Shown here piece after piece: positions 9,279-21,600 of a stretch of DNA of 64,000 nt (position 1 is the first letter of the stretch; each line of letters opens with the position of its first letter). This DNA comes from Dactylorhiza incarnata (lineage: Eukaryota > Streptophyta > Magnoliopsida > Asparagales > Orchidaceae): assembly GCA_033032865.1 (NCBI GenBank), contig JAWHQI010000049.1, forward strand, positions 1,798,001-1,862,000, in the 5' to 3' direction. A model generated the notes under the pieces. That model was not told where the DNA came from. It ran no database searches and worked only from the letters and a program-made list of their open reading frames with translations. Position numbers and translations under genes: made by a program.

Positions 9279-11690
9279 TTTTGTGATCCCCCGATCAGAT
9301 CCACCAAAGATAACCTTTGGACCATCCTTGACTGGGGTGTAGTTCTACAATAGGCTTCTTGTTCCGGTCATGTGTCGTGAACATTCATTGTCCAAATACC
9401 ATATAGGCGTGTTGTTGGCCTTTGGACATACCAGCAATCAATAATCAATTGCCCTTAAGAACCCAAAAGGATTTGGATTCTTGTCTTCTTGTTAGATGAC
9501 TTCCACTTGGATAGTTAATATTGCGAGAGGTCATCCTTGCATTATTAACTAGTGGAATTCTAGCATTCTTGGGATTAAACCAGCAATCCATGGCAAAGTG
9601 ACCAACTTTGCCACATCACCAACAATCAAATTTGTTGTACCTTCTTTTTCTCTCCTGCTTGACTTTTTGAATGGGGGGTCTGGGAGGAGCTACCTACTTG
9701 GAGGTACAAGCCTCGTGATTGCAGCAAACACACGGCTCCTTCTCGAGTGGTTTCATCGCAATAGATTTATCCTTGGGTGCTTTCTTTGTTGATGATCCAT
9801 AAACGAATGAACCATAGTCCTTGAGGATTATCTCTTCGTAAGGTGCTTTGAAAGCAATCATTGCAAAGTTTTGGGGATGGCTCCATCCTTCGTTTCCCTT
9901 ACTTGACTCAGTGTGAGTTGGTATCATAAGGTGACCATAGGATTTTTCAAATTCCTATGTGTTTGTTGGAAAAACTACCTTCTTGAATGAAGATTGACTT
10001 TGATCGGCCTTATCCTTACCCTTAATGATTCTTTTCTTGGCCGCCTTGCTTTTCTCGATCTGATGACCGATACCACTACCCTTTGCGGGAGCTGAAAAGC
10101 CATCAATGAGAGGAAGGATGGTCTTTGGTTTAGAAAAGCTTTCCACTAGCTTTCTCTGAACCAGTAACTTTCTTTCCAACTCAATTATGATTTTCTCCTT
10201 CTTCTTTAATAGTTCAGCAGTGCTTTGGAGTTTGTCATTCAAGAGTTGGACTTCATCTCTTAAGGGAAGAAATTTTTGAATTTCTTCTCTCAGATCCGAT
10301 TCCACGGTCTTGAGAAACTCAAACTCTTTTGTTTGAGATTTGACAACCTTGCGTCATTTGTCAAATCCTTTCAATAGGGCTTTATACTGAACTAGTATAG
10401 CGGAGTCTTCCTCCGAGAAGTAGACTTTATCCGCAATGGAATTCATCTCAGATTCAGAAAGAGGAGTTTGGGAGTTTACCTTCCCCTCATAGGGGGTGTC
10501 ATAATTTTCTTCATCGGTCTGAGCCATAAGCCCGAAGTAGGCTTCTTCGTCTGAGCTTGACTCTTTCGAGTCGCTGTCGCTTAGAGTTTTTGACTTTTTT
10601 TGCCAAAAAGCTCTTTTCTTCCTTCTTCTTACCTTTGAAGGATTTCTTGTCATCCTTTCTCGAACCATCTTTCTTCTTGTATGGGCATTCCGCAATTACG
10701 TGCCCTGGCTTATGGCAACAGTAACAAATAATGTTAGTCGAAGAATGTTTGTTCGATTTAGTTTTATACCTGTCATTGTTGTGTCCCTTCTTGTGATGTT
10801 CAGCATCACGTCTTAATCTTCTATGATCCGATGAGGAGGATTGACTTCTCCTCTGCTTCTTTTTGTTCAGCAATCTTTTGAATTGCTTGGAGAGTAAGGC
10901 GAACTCTCCATCAGACATGTCTGAGCTTGATGAGCAAGACACAGGCTCGTATTCTTCCTCTGACGACTGTGTCCTTACTGGCAATATGATCTTGCCTTTC
11001 TTTGACCCTTCGACATTCAGAGATACGGACTTCTCCTTTCCAGAAGTCCTGCTGCATTCTTCCTCAGCTTTTCTGATGCTGAGCTTCAATTCATGGGAAA
11101 GAAGCTTCCCAAATAGAATTTGTGGCTCCATCGTAGCCAACTTTCCCAATTCCCTGATGGCAATGGCCTTGGTATCCCATTCTTGCGCCAGGGATCTTAA
11201 GAATTTATCATTCATTTCACCAACAATCAATTCCCGATCATAGTTCCTTAGACCGTTGACGATCTTGATGAACTTTTCATATGTGTCAAAAATAGGGTCC
11301 TTTGGATCCCGCTTGAATGCTTCATATTCTTGATTTACCAGAGATCTTTGATCATCCCTTACTTCTTTTGTACCTTCCATCAAGACGACCAGAGAATCCC
11401 ACATCTCTTTTGCAGATTTGCAATGGAAGAGATTCTGTAACATAGTGTCATCCACAGCACTGGCAAATATATTCTTCCCCTTCTTGTCCAAAGCAACAAG
11501 AGCAATCTTGTCCTTCGTCAAATCAAGCATCTTCTTCAGAACTTGAACAACATGGTTGATGGTAGATGCTGTCATTGGAACATGACGACCTTCTTCAACT
11601 ATCTGAAAGATCCTTGGGTCAGCAGCTTCCATGTAAATCCTAACTCTTTTCTTCCACAGGTAGAAAGCATTTGCCACCACTTGCTTTCCC
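9279..11690 (-). pseudogene. Sirevirus-like gag to protease-start fragment, inverted relative to its adjacent LTR
   Basis: On the minus strand from about 11690 the frame begins with an FYLWKKRVRIYMEAADPRIF-type UBN2/gag capsid region, continues to a zinc knuckle (CYCCHKPGHVIAEC, about 10720), a Glu/Lys-rich coiled-coil stretch (about 10305-9955), a second knuckle (CWWCGKVGHFAMDC, about 9600) and the start of an aspartic protease, WYLDNECSRHMTG (about 9400). The usual D-S-G of the active site reads D-N-E. At least two frame changes (near 10510 and 9940) break it. It ends beside the PBS of a plus-strand LTR and at its other end is fused to G1 integrase, so both borders are rearrangement junctions. 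This is the normal 5' half of a Sirevirus polyprotein; integrase and RT are missing. Confidence 0.75.
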
Positions 11691-12324
11691 AAAAGCTTAG
11701 TGTCTCCCGCCTATGCCCACGACATCGGCATTCGACACCTCCTTCCATATAATGCTTCGTATGGCTCCATCTTGATACTCGCCTGGAAGCTATTATTATA
11801 AGCGAACTCCACCATGAAAAGGTGGTCTTCCCAACTCCTACCAAAGTCAAGAGCACACATCCTCAACATATCCTCCAATGTACGGTTCATTCGCTCCGTC
11901 TGACCATCAGTCTGCGGATGGAACACGGTACTAAACTTGAGTTTGGTGCCTAAACTTTTTTGCACTAAACCCCAGTCCTTCGACGTGAACCGACCATCGC
12001 GATCACTAACAATGCTCTTAGGAATCCCGTGCAACCGCACAATATTTTGAACATAAAGCTCCACGAGCTTCTCCACGCCATCGCCCTTCTGATTCAGAAT
12101 GAAGTGAGCCACCTTGGTCAGGCGATCCACTATCACCCAAATCGCATCGTTACCCTGCTGCAATCGAGGCAAACCATGCACAAAATCCATGGAGATATCG
12201 TCGAATTTCCATTCGGGGATAGGAAGAGGCTTCAAGAACCCGCCGGCCTTTGGCACTCAGCCATCACTAAAGCACAAGTCTGGCACCGACTTACATACTT
12301 AGCTACATCCCGCTTCATCCCAGG
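11691..12324 (-). pseudogene. G1 integrase, zinc/core domain portion, truncated
   Basis: The minus frame has KRDVAKYVSRCQTCALVMAE (end of the zinc domain), then the DDE core: first Asp in FDDISMDFVHGLP, second in IVSDRDGRFTS, Glu in HPQTDGQTERMNRTLEDMLR, followed by WEDHLFMVEFAYNNSFQASI and YEALYGRRCRMPMSWA. All three catalytic acids are present. A stop follows near 11710 and the frame is then joined to a Sirevirus gag. The N-terminal part continues at 24865 on the other side of T1, whose insertion duplicated CCAGG. Confidence 0.85.
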
Positions 12325-12808
12325 TGTTGGTGCCAAAAATGGTACCTCCAAAATTCACACTAAAGGGGATGGGAGAAAACTGCGAAGTGCAGGCTACTAA
12401 GACAGAAGATGCTGGAACAAAAGGAAAACGATCACGAAAAGGCGATCACGAAAAAACGAGACCGCTTACACAGGTTGTAAGCTGGAGCCTCGGAGTAAAA
12501 AGTGCTTTTCTGGTACCCCTACCCCTCTATTTATAGACGAGGGGGCTGCCCAAACGGGCAGAGCTAAAAAACTTCGGGCTGCCCGGGGTACAGGAGAGCC
12601 GGGGCAGGGAAATGGGGTACAAATAACAAAAACAAGAAAAACGGCCAGACCGCTTGATCCGGCGATCTCGCACTATCTTGACCGCTGGGAACTTAGAAAA
12701 TCTTGGTCGAGGAGGCATCTAACGATCTGGGCGATCACCTTAATTTGAGACCGCGGAGACCGGGAAAAATGTACAATGAGAGGAGGTCGCGGGCTTTCTG
12801 GGCAAACA
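12325..12808 (-). repeat. T1 3' LTR (left copy)
   Basis: Same length as the right copy. In the sense (minus) direction U3 is at 12808-12537, the TATA box (TATAAATAG) at 12536-12527, and R/U5 beyond. U3 contains several GAGACCGC / GCGATC words. Differences from the right LTR lie near 12454, 12567, 12720 and 12789. Confidence 0.93.
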
Positions 12809-12824
12809 TAATCCCCGCACATTT
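12809..12824 (-). other. T1 polypurine tract
   Basis: Read on the minus strand this is AAATGTGCGGGGATTA directly before the LTR start TGTTTGCCC. A G-rich purine stretch touching the 3' LTR is the expected plus-strand primer. The same word lies beside the E-region LTR near 59130. Confidence 0.7.
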
Positions 12825-12899
12825 TTAAGTTGCACCTGGAACTTCGAAAATGTAAGCTTTGACCGCTGAGACCGCGACCATCATTAATGCGGCTTGGTC

Positions 12900-12907
12900 T
12901 ATAAATA
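12900..12907 (+). promoter_or_regulatory. TATA box for T1 antisense gene A
   Basis: TATAAATA on the plus strand, 95 bp before the ATG at 12995 and 92 bp inside the element from its 3' LTR. It is shaped like the TATA box of antisense gene B (TATAAATA at 15467). Orientation is opposite to the LTR promoter. Confidence 0.6.
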
Positions 12908-12994
12908 CCGGCTGAAAACTTCATTTTGCAAGACATTGAGGAACTCCACTATTTGAGCGGTCTTTGATAATTGAGCAGGTGCGACCTTGCAAAG

Positions 12995-15171
12995 ATGACT
13001 ATGCTTGATCTCTTAAAAGCTCTCCCATCGAAAGCGAACTCTCCTGGAAAAAAGGAAAGCGTCAGCTTAAAGAAAGGAAAGAAGGCGCTGAAGATCTTAA
13101 CAAAAGTGAGCACTTCAAAGGAGACCGCCCGATCTCCGTTAAAGAAAACTGAGCTTCCTGAGGGCTCGATTGTGCCGGTCTCTGTTGCTTCTGATCCGTC
13201 TAATACTTCTTCAGATCCTGTATGGAAATTGCCTGACTTTTCCATTTCTTTTAATTGTCAGAAAACCCTGGAGGCACTGGGTCAAACATTTTCCAAGCTT
13301 CCTGAGACCGTCTCCACCGAGGTCATTCGGGCTGGGCTGCGTCAGAAGGGAGCTGAGGCCGAATCCTTGAGGCAGAAGATCGCTGACCAGGAAATCGTTG
13401 CAAAGGGCAAGAAGAGAAAAAATACAAGTCCATCTAGCTTGACTTATAAGAGGAGCAGAAGAAATGAGGAAGGAAAAGATGTGACCGCCATGGAGGCGAC
13501 CAGATTTTCTGAATCCATCGACCTGGAAGACTCCGCTGAGTTTCAGAAGGTGAATGCTAAGGGCGATCTCCCCTTCCTTCCCGCTGTCTCAACCTTACCA
13601 AGAGAGGATGATTCTGGATTAATCGCCTACCTTGATGAGGTTTCTTCTAATAATTCATCTTTTTCATCATTGCAGGTGTTGGATCCCTTAGAGGCTTCAG
13701 CTCTCAGAAATGCCGCCGTTGATGAGGAGATCACGGACAGGGAGAAGGAGATCGCCGACGCAGCGACCAAGGCAAAGGAGGAGGAAAGGAAAAAGATGGA
13801 AATGGAAGAGATGATGAAGAGGAGGAAAGAAAAAGAGGTAGAGGAACAGAGGGAAAAAGAAGAGAAAGAAAAGGAGAAAGAAGAAAAAGATAAGAAAGAA
13901 AAGAGGGAGAAGAAGGAGAGGAAAAAGAGGGAGGATGATGAGAAGAAGAAAGACAAGGAGAAGAGAGAGAAAAAGGAAAGAGAGGAAGAGGTGAAGAGGA
14001 GAGAGGCGGCTAAGACCGTCGAGGAAGAGAAGAAGAAGGAGGCGGTCAGAGTTGCTGAGGAGAGAGCGGCTCTGATCGCTGAGGAGAGGAAAAAGGCTGA
14101 AGTCTTGCAGACTTCGTACAAAAATGATGAGGAGATCGCGGAGAAGCTGCAGATCGCTAAGGAGAAAGCTGTACTTTCTAGCGGTCTCCAGGATGATTCT
14201 CTTCAGGGAGATCGCTCGAACAAGGCTGCAGCAGATCGTGTGGCGGCGGTCTCGATTTCGCGAGCTGGCAAGAATAAAATGATTCTCCAGTCAGCTGAAT
14301 TCCTTCCATTACCTACAGTTCGTTTTGCTTCTCCTGAAAGAAAACACGAGATCGTTTTTATTGAGACCGACAATGTCCTCTTAAGTAACGAAGAATTAAA
14401 AAGGAGAAGAAAAGAGGGAGAAAAAACGCAGAAAAAAGGTTTGGAAAGAATGGATCTGGAGAGCTTAAGGGGATCAGATCGCCTTTCTCTGACCGCAGAT
14501 CCCGCGGTCACTAAAGATATCAGAAGAGCTTTACGTGACTGCGGTCTCGACTTCTTTCCAAGTACTCTTTCTGTTTATTTAAAAAGCTTATCTGATCATA
14601 AGCTCATGACTGAAATAACCCATCTCATATGACTGCAGATAACAAAAATGCTGAGATCGAGGAGGGAGAACTTCCTCAGCCCATCGAGATCTCCCCTCAG
14701 TTAACCAACATCCTTAACCCCATGTTTGAGGATGTTCGTTCTATGTTGATGAGGGAGCGGAATCAGAACGATCAGATCCGTGATCTTGAAGAAAAATTGC
14801 GTTCCAATGAGAAGAGGATTCGTGAAGAATGCGATCGGAGGGTTGCCGAGATCGCGCGAGCTCTTAAGAAGGCTGAAAAAGAGGCTGAATACTATAGGGG
14901 GAAGGCTACGGCGCTGTCCGCGGAAAATGAGAGGCTGAGGAGCGATCACGGAAAGATGCTGATGCGACCGGGCACCTCCAGCGATCATCCAGCGGAGAGA
15001 CCGCAACCTGAAATTGTACTGATCCCCATGGAGCAGGTGGACAAGGAAATGTCGAAAATCCACCGGTCTGCAATGCTGGCTAATCACGGCCTGGTGTCGG
15101 TTATGGCCACAGTGAACGACATGCAAGATGTCGCAGCTCATGTAGGGAGAAACAGGCCACCTAGGAGATGA
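12995..15171 (+). CDS. T1 antisense gene A: long charged coiled-coil protein (function unknown)
   Basis: The first ATG after the TATA box is at 12995. The frame stays open to 14632 (545 codons), and a second frame, 14629-15171, overlaps it by 4 bp. Residues about 240-390 are an extreme Glu/Lys/Arg helix built of EEK, KKE and REK units, a predicted coiled coil. The second frame is also helical and charged, with NDQIRDLEEKLRSNEKRIRE. An intron from 14385 (gtaacg) to 14638 (gactgcag) would join the two in frame, but this is only possible, not shown. From family knowledge, Tat-lineage elements carry antisense ORFs of unknown role downstream of pol. Freedom from stops over 2.2 kb, in an element whose gag-pol is nearly intact, suggests selection. 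GAGACCGC/GCGATC words are frequent in it. Confidence 0.7.
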
Positions 15172-15466
15172 ACATTTAACCTGAGACCGAGCGGTCTCTA
15201 GATTTAAACTATGTTTTGTAAAATTTTATTGTTACTTTTCCATATATTTGTGGCTGTTTTGATTTTAATGTTTTCATGCGGTCTTGATTTGTTAAGTTTT
15301 GATCTCTTTATGCCTGGGTTGCTTGTATTGCTGCTGTGTTTTTTATTGATTGAGATCGCCAACCATAGTATGCTTTCATATAACTTTGCATAGGTCGAGC
15401 GGTCTGAACATGTTTTGGCTGGGCGGTCTTCAAGATGTAATGATTACGAAATGACCCTTCGTCTTC

Positions 15467-15474
15467 TATAAATA
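15467..15474 (+). promoter_or_regulatory. TATA box for T1 antisense gene B
   Basis: TATAAATA, preceded by a short spacer after gene A. The first ATG (15510) is only 36 bp away, too close for a normal plant transcription start, so the next in-frame ATG (15546, 72 bp after the box) is the more likely start. Confidence 0.6.
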
Positions 15475-15545
15475 GCCGTCTTCATGACCTTTATTTTACG
15501 CTTTCTTGAATGCGCTCTAAACACCGATCTCATCGATCGCTAAAA

Positions 15546-17238
15546 ATGGTGTCCGCTCGTGCTTCTTCTGCCACCATCATCCTGAATGCCGATCACAAAC
15601 AAGGTCGCCTATCAAAGGATGAATATATTGAGTTTATAAAGAAATATATGATCCAAACTCAGGTAGTTGTGAGACCGCCGACTGAACAAGAAAGGTTGAA
15701 CTTTGCGGAGGAGAAAAAGTTTATTATCCCCATCGATCACTTTGATAATGGGTTGAGGATTCCCCTCCCATGGGAACGGCTTGAGATCCTGGAATATTAC
15801 GGCTTCGTGCTTGCCCAGTTGGCCCCGAACTCCATCGGTCTAGTTAATGTCTTTATCAATTACTTGAGATCGAAAAGAGTGAAGTTCACAATGAATCTGT
15901 TCCGCGCAACCTTTACCGCGAAGATCTTGAAGGAAGGCAGAAAGAAGGAAGAGTTCAAAGGGTTGATGTACTTTTCAGCAGACGGAATAAAAATCCTGAA
16001 TCTTCCCAATAAAATCTCTTTCTGGACAGAGAGGTTTCTTGTCTTTGAAGGTGACCTTGGCGGTCTCAAAAACTCGCCTTCTCCGCGACCTGACAGTATC
16101 TTTAAGAAGATAAAAGCGGTCTCAGAAGAGGAGCTGAAAATCTTGGCTTTCTTGGCGGGCAAGAGGATCGATCTTGTTCATTATCTAGCGATCTGGCCCG
16201 AGATCGCCGAGATTATTCCGGCTGAAAGTAAGCTTTTCTTGCGGTCTCGAATAATTTCCTTTCATACCTTTTGTACGCTTTCCTAACTTTTTCCAGTTTT
16301 TTAGCGACCTTTGCGGTCCCTGTTCAAGATCCTATCTCCCCAGCTGCAGAGGTTCTTACTAAGAGGGAGAGGAGGCTTAAGCGTGAGGCCGACGTGTTCG
16401 GCACTACCTCTGAGACCGTCGAGCGAGATTTCCCTTTGATCGGTTTCAAAAGAAGAATGAAGGATATCAAAGGAAAACCTCTCCTCAAATGGGCGGCCAA
16501 AGGAAAGTCTGTGAAGGTGTCCACTGATCTGCCTCTGTGGAGCGGAAAGGTGACCCGTCACGCATATGCGGTCACTTCGGCTCTGTATGGGAGAAAGAAT
16601 ACAAATGAAATACTGAATATAGAGACCGACGCGCTCCCCGACCTCTGTGCCCAAGTGACCGCTAGGAGTACAATCTTAAATCACCATATGGGGCGGTCTC
16701 TTCGCAGTGCTCTGGATGAAATAACTGCCTTGCAAGAAGAAAGAAAAGTGAGAATATTTATTTATATCTTACGAATGCGTTACCTATGATCGTGCGGTCT
16801 AACATATATCTCTTTTTGTAGCAATCTGAAAAAGCAGCTTATGACCCTGAAAATCCAGCTTTTCAGAGGGCTATGATGCATCACATTAAAGAGACCGCCG
16901 ACCAGGTGCTGAACGAGGTTCGAGGCCGCGGTGGATTCACCAAAGAATATAAGGATGTTACGTTTGCCGATCTCTTCCCTGACGCGGCACAGAGGATTGA
17001 AGAGCAATCTGCGACTGCTGAAGAGACCGCGGATGTTGCTGATGAGGCCGCTGGTCAAGACGAAGATGTTGTGATCGAAGATGAAGAAAGCGGAAGCCGC
17101 TATACCATGGGTCTGGATTCCAGTTCGAGCTCAAGCTCTGGATCTAGAAATCCAGGGAAAAGCTTAGAAGAATCTTCCGCAGAAACTGAATCTTCTTCTT
17201 CAAGCGAGCGGTCTTCTAAGAGATCAAAGAGAGAGTGA
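15546..17238 (+). CDS. T1 antisense gene B: spliced Transposase_28-like (gypsy-associated) protein
   Basis: Three exons give one frame of 513 codons plus stop: 15546-16227, 16305-16747 and 16822-17238. The introns (77 and 74 bp) have GT-AG borders (gtaagc...tttttag and gtgaga...ttttgtag) and removing both keeps the frame. Exon 1 has IDHFDNGLRIPLPWERLEIL and LAQLAPNSIGLVNVFI, the pattern I recall for the plant 'putative gypsy type transposon' domain (Transposase_28) seen in antisense ORFs of Tat-like elements. Exon 3 ends in an acidic, Ser-rich tail (SSSSSSGS, then KRSKRE). The molecular function is unknown. Start 15546 was chosen over 15510 because of the TATA distance. It could regulate or help the element; nothing here shows which. 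Confidence 0.75.
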
Positions 17239-18690
17239 ATTGTACAAACTTTCCTTTTTCCCTTTTGGAGACCGAGCGGTCTCGTTGTAATTGAAAATTC
17301 AGAATATATATAAAAATTAGATTCTGTTATGTTCAAGGAATGAGTTTATTTTTTATGCATATATTTGTTCTTCTGAGTTTAAACTCGGCATTCGATCTCA
17401 ATGCCTTAGGCTTGTTGCAATTTTATATCACCATTAAAGGATTTCAGGTGGCGATCTCTTGGAAAAAGCAAAGAAGACCTTGAAGGAAAGACTAATACTG
17501 TATAAATAAAATCACTCTGCGATCTCGAGATAATCAGATCATTGAAAGACATTCAGCAACTTAACTGTGATCAGAAAACCAACTTATTTGCAATAGTCAT
17601 GCGGTCTCACATTATACAAATCGTAACATAAGGAAACTATAATCTGAAGACGATTTGAACTCATTAAACTTTTGGGTGTTCGGTGCCTAAATGACTGGAA
17701 ATCCGTCTGCCGACCCCTTTGATAACCAAAACTATTACTTGAAAAGAAAAACAATAATTCTTCATGAATCTCCAGTTTAGCGATCACATTATATTCAGAC
17801 CGCCCAGAATTTTGATCTCACTGAGACTGGGTCGAGCTTTGTCAAGTCGGCATAAGAGCTTTCTGAATAGCGACCTCAATCATCCTGAAAAAGTCATGTC
17901 CGGCGATCGTAAATGACTCAAATCACTCTTTGGAAAAAGTTGGAAAGAAAAACATGCGGTCTCACAAATTGCTGACCGCCCGATCCCAGTACAAAGGGAT
18001 GAATAAGATTTTATCTTTTGAAGTAAGAAGATATGAAAATGGGATCTCTAAGAGTGATCCAAAAGGAATGTGTGGTCATGCCGCGGAGGCTATACCGACA
18101 TTGCCTCTCTCTTTAAGCAAAGGATTACCGAGTTTACTGCAAACATGCCAATCTAAGGTTCAGGCGATGGTCACGGATGTTTCTGACCGACCCTTACTTA
18201 ACCACGCTTCAATGAGTATTCGAGAGTTACGGATCAAAATGATCGGTAGGGCAGGTGTGGTCATGCCGCAGAGGCTATACCGACATTGCTTTCCCTGAAA
18301 GATCATTAAGATCGAAACAATGTCCTTCTTAATGCATGACAGAGCTGAGCCAGCCACCTAGACCCCCTTGAAATGCTGAGGTGTGCCAGATGTCAGCAAG
18401 GACCCGGTATCCTAAACTTCCTCCGCTCAAGCTTGGCGAGCTACTGCTACACAGATTCGAAATCTCCCCGACATTTGTGGTCCTGGCAGAATTACACGTC
18501 GAGCTAACAAGTCGAGGGGGAAGATAGTAGGATCCGTCGATATCTCACTTGACAGGTTTTTGGCTTTTCAAAAAATAACATTCTTAAAACTTGTCACCCA
18601 TCACTCATAGTGCGAATGCTTTGATAATACCTGCATGACATTTGAGAGGGAAAAAGTGAGAAAAAGAATGAGTGAATCGGATACGAACAT
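17239..18690. other. T1 noncoding region between antisense gene B and the end of pol
   Basis: 1.45 kb with no convincing gene; the two converging genes end on either side. A word of about 35 bp (tggtcatgccg..gaggctataccgacattgc) occurs twice, near 18072 and 18257. GAGACCGC/GCGGTCTC palindromic words lie at 17268-17283 and 17603. It probably contains the terminators of both transcription units. Confidence 0.6.
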
Positions 18691-21600
18691 TTAAGAAAAG
18701 AAGAGTTTGAGATCATCTCCACTCCATGAATGAGACAATTCTTTCCCTTCATAAGTTTGGAGATGGTAAGCGCCATTTTTAAGCACGCTCTTCACCACAA
18801 ACGACCCCGCCCAATTTGGGTTAAGCTTTCCAACTGAACCAGCTCTTGCTGCTGAATCTACTTTCTTAAGGACTAGATCCCCAACAACGAACTCTTTGGT
18901 TCTTACATTTTTGTTGAATAGCCTCGCCATTCTTCTCTTCACCTCTTCTTGCCTGATGATTACCGTATCTCTCAACTCCTCAATTAAATCAAGGCTGCAT
19001 TTTAACTCCTCATCGTTTCCTTCCATCCAGTCAATTTGACTCTGTTGCGCCAATAATACTCTTGGGCTTTTTACTTCAAATTCCACCGGAATAAGGGCTT
19101 CGGAACCGTGCGATAATTTGAATGGAGTCTCTCCAGTAGCAGAACTTGGAGTTGTCCTCAAGGCCCACAAGACGGAAGGTAGTTGTTCTACCCAGTTGCC
19201 CCTGACATTTTCTACCTTCTTTTTCAAGAGATTTATGATGAGTTTGTTGGCGGCCTCTACCTGCCCATTGCTTCTTGGATGATGCACGGAAGCGAAACGT
19301 AGCTCAACGTCAATTTGCTTACAGAAATTAATAAGAATTGAATTATTGAACTGGGAGCCGTTATCCGTAATGATTGCCATCGGGATTCCGTGCCGACATA
19401 CTATCTCTCCCCAAATAAAATTTTTCACGGCTTGAGTCGTAATTTTGGCCAATGCCTTTGCTTCTATCCATTTGCTGAAGTAGTCAATCATAACTATAAT
19501 ATATCGACGTTGCCCACTTGCCAAAGGGAAAGGCCCAATCAAATCCATTCCCCAAACTGCAAACGGCCATGGAGTTGCTATTGACTTGAGTTGTTGAGCT
19601 GGCTGATTTTGGAGAGTAGCAAACTTCTGGCACTTTACACATTTCTTAGCAAATTTTTCCGCATCTTTCCTCATTTGAAGCCAAAAATAGCCTTGCCTTA
19701 GGATTCTTTTTTCCAACATTCTGGCTCCAGAGTGACTTCCACATTCTCCAGAATGGACCTCCTGAAGGACCGCTGGAATCTCCTCCTCCGAAACACACCG
19801 TGCTAATGGTGAAAGGAAAGTTCTTCTATAAAGCACTCCTGCAACAAGATAATAGTTAGCCGCTTTCCGTTTAAACCTTTTCCTATCCTTTATTGATGAA
19901 TGGAGCTCTCCAGTTGAAAGATAAAGAACAAACGGATCCATCCAAGACGGATGTTGATCAATCTCCATGACCTCTCCTTCTTCAATCGCCGGGCGAAACA
20001 ACTCCGAAGTTGTTCCTCCTGAGAGGAGCCCAAATTTTGCCAACTCGTCTGCTTCCATGTTCTCCCCTCTTGGAATATGATCGATAGTAAAGCTTTTGAA
20101 CTTCCCAACCTCAATTTTTACCAGAGTTAAATACTGCTTTAAGATACTATCTCTAGTCTCGAAAGTCCCGTTTACTTGAGAAGCCATCACCAAAGAATCT
20201 GTGAAAACTTTGACATCATCAATCCCCAGCTCCCTAGCAAACTTGAGACCGGCTAGCAAAGCCTCATATTCCGCCTGATTGTTTGTTACTTGGAAATAGA
20301 ACTTCAGCGCTTGATCCAGTCTTACTCCATTTGGGTTGATTAAGATAATTCCTGCTCCGGAAGAATTTTTCCCTGAGGCTCCATCCACGAAGATTTTCCA
20401 GGCAAGGGGCACTCCGACCCCCTTCTGCGACTCAACTTCTTTGGTATCCACCATGAAGTCTGCTAAGACTTGAGCTTTGATTGCCATCCTTGGAACAAAG
20501 GATATGTCAAACTCACTGAGCTCTATTGCCCACTTTGCCAACCTACCTGAATGCTCTGGCTTTTCCAAGACACTCTTTAATGGAAGATCAGTAACGACTA
20601 AAATCAAGTGAGCTTGAAAATATGGCCTTAATCTTCTTGCTGAAGTTATAAGCATTAAAGCCAACTTTTCGAGAATAGGATAACGAGTCTCTGCATTCTT
20701 CAGGATTCGACTTACGTAATAGACTGGAAATTGCTTCTTTTTCTCCTCTCGAACCAGAACAGAGCTTATGGCATGGGCTCTGACTCCCATATACAGAAAT
20801 AGATTTTCTCCCTCTCGCGGGCTTTGAAGCAAAGGAGTTGATGTCAATTGCTTCTTCAGCTGAGTGAAAGCATCATCACATTCCTTTGTCCACTCGAATC
20901 TACTCCCTCCCCGGAGGGTTTTAAAGAAAGATGCACTCTTATCTCCTGAACGGGAGATAAAGCGACTTAAGCCTGCCATTCTCCCTCCCAGCTGCTGAAT
21001 TTCTTTTGGGGACTTAGGAGGTGGCATTTCTAGAATAGCTTTCACTTTGTCAGGATTGGGTTCCAACCCTTCTAGAGTAAGGAGGTGACCCAGGAATTTT
21101 CCTTTACTTGCCCCGAAAACACAATCAACGGATTCAATCTCATATTGAAAGTTCGAAGGGTTGTAAAAGTTTCCGAAAGGTCTCTAAGATGAGAAGAGAA
21201 CAGTTTGCTTTTTACCAAGAGGTCATCAACATATACCTCGAGGTTTCTTCCTTTTTGACTTCTGAACACTGTGTCCATCATTTTCTGATAGGTTGCTCCA
21301 GCATTCTTTAGCCTGAAAGGCATTACGAGATAACAGAAGCAACCATCATTTGTGATAAATGAAATATGGGGTATATCTGGTTTATGCATTCTGATTTGTT
21401 GATAACCTGAAAAAGCATCTAAAAAACTCATAAAAGAATAACCTACCGCAGAGTCTACTAAGGAATCTATCCGAGGCAAGGGGTAGCAATCCTTGGGGCA
21501 AGCTTTATTGAGTTTGGTAAAGTCGACACACATCCTCCACTTTCCACCCGACTTCTTTACCATTACAACGTTTAACACCCATTCCGGGCATTGAATTGGT

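Noticed and set aside
12971..12994. Start of antisense gene A at 12971
   Set aside because: The codon there is TTG; the first ATG in frame is 12995, which also fits the TATA distance.
13627..14121. Minus-strand Ser/Phe-rich frame opposite the T1 antisense gene A
   Set aside because: It is the complement of the Glu/Lys-rich coiled-coil codons, a shadow frame with no independent support.
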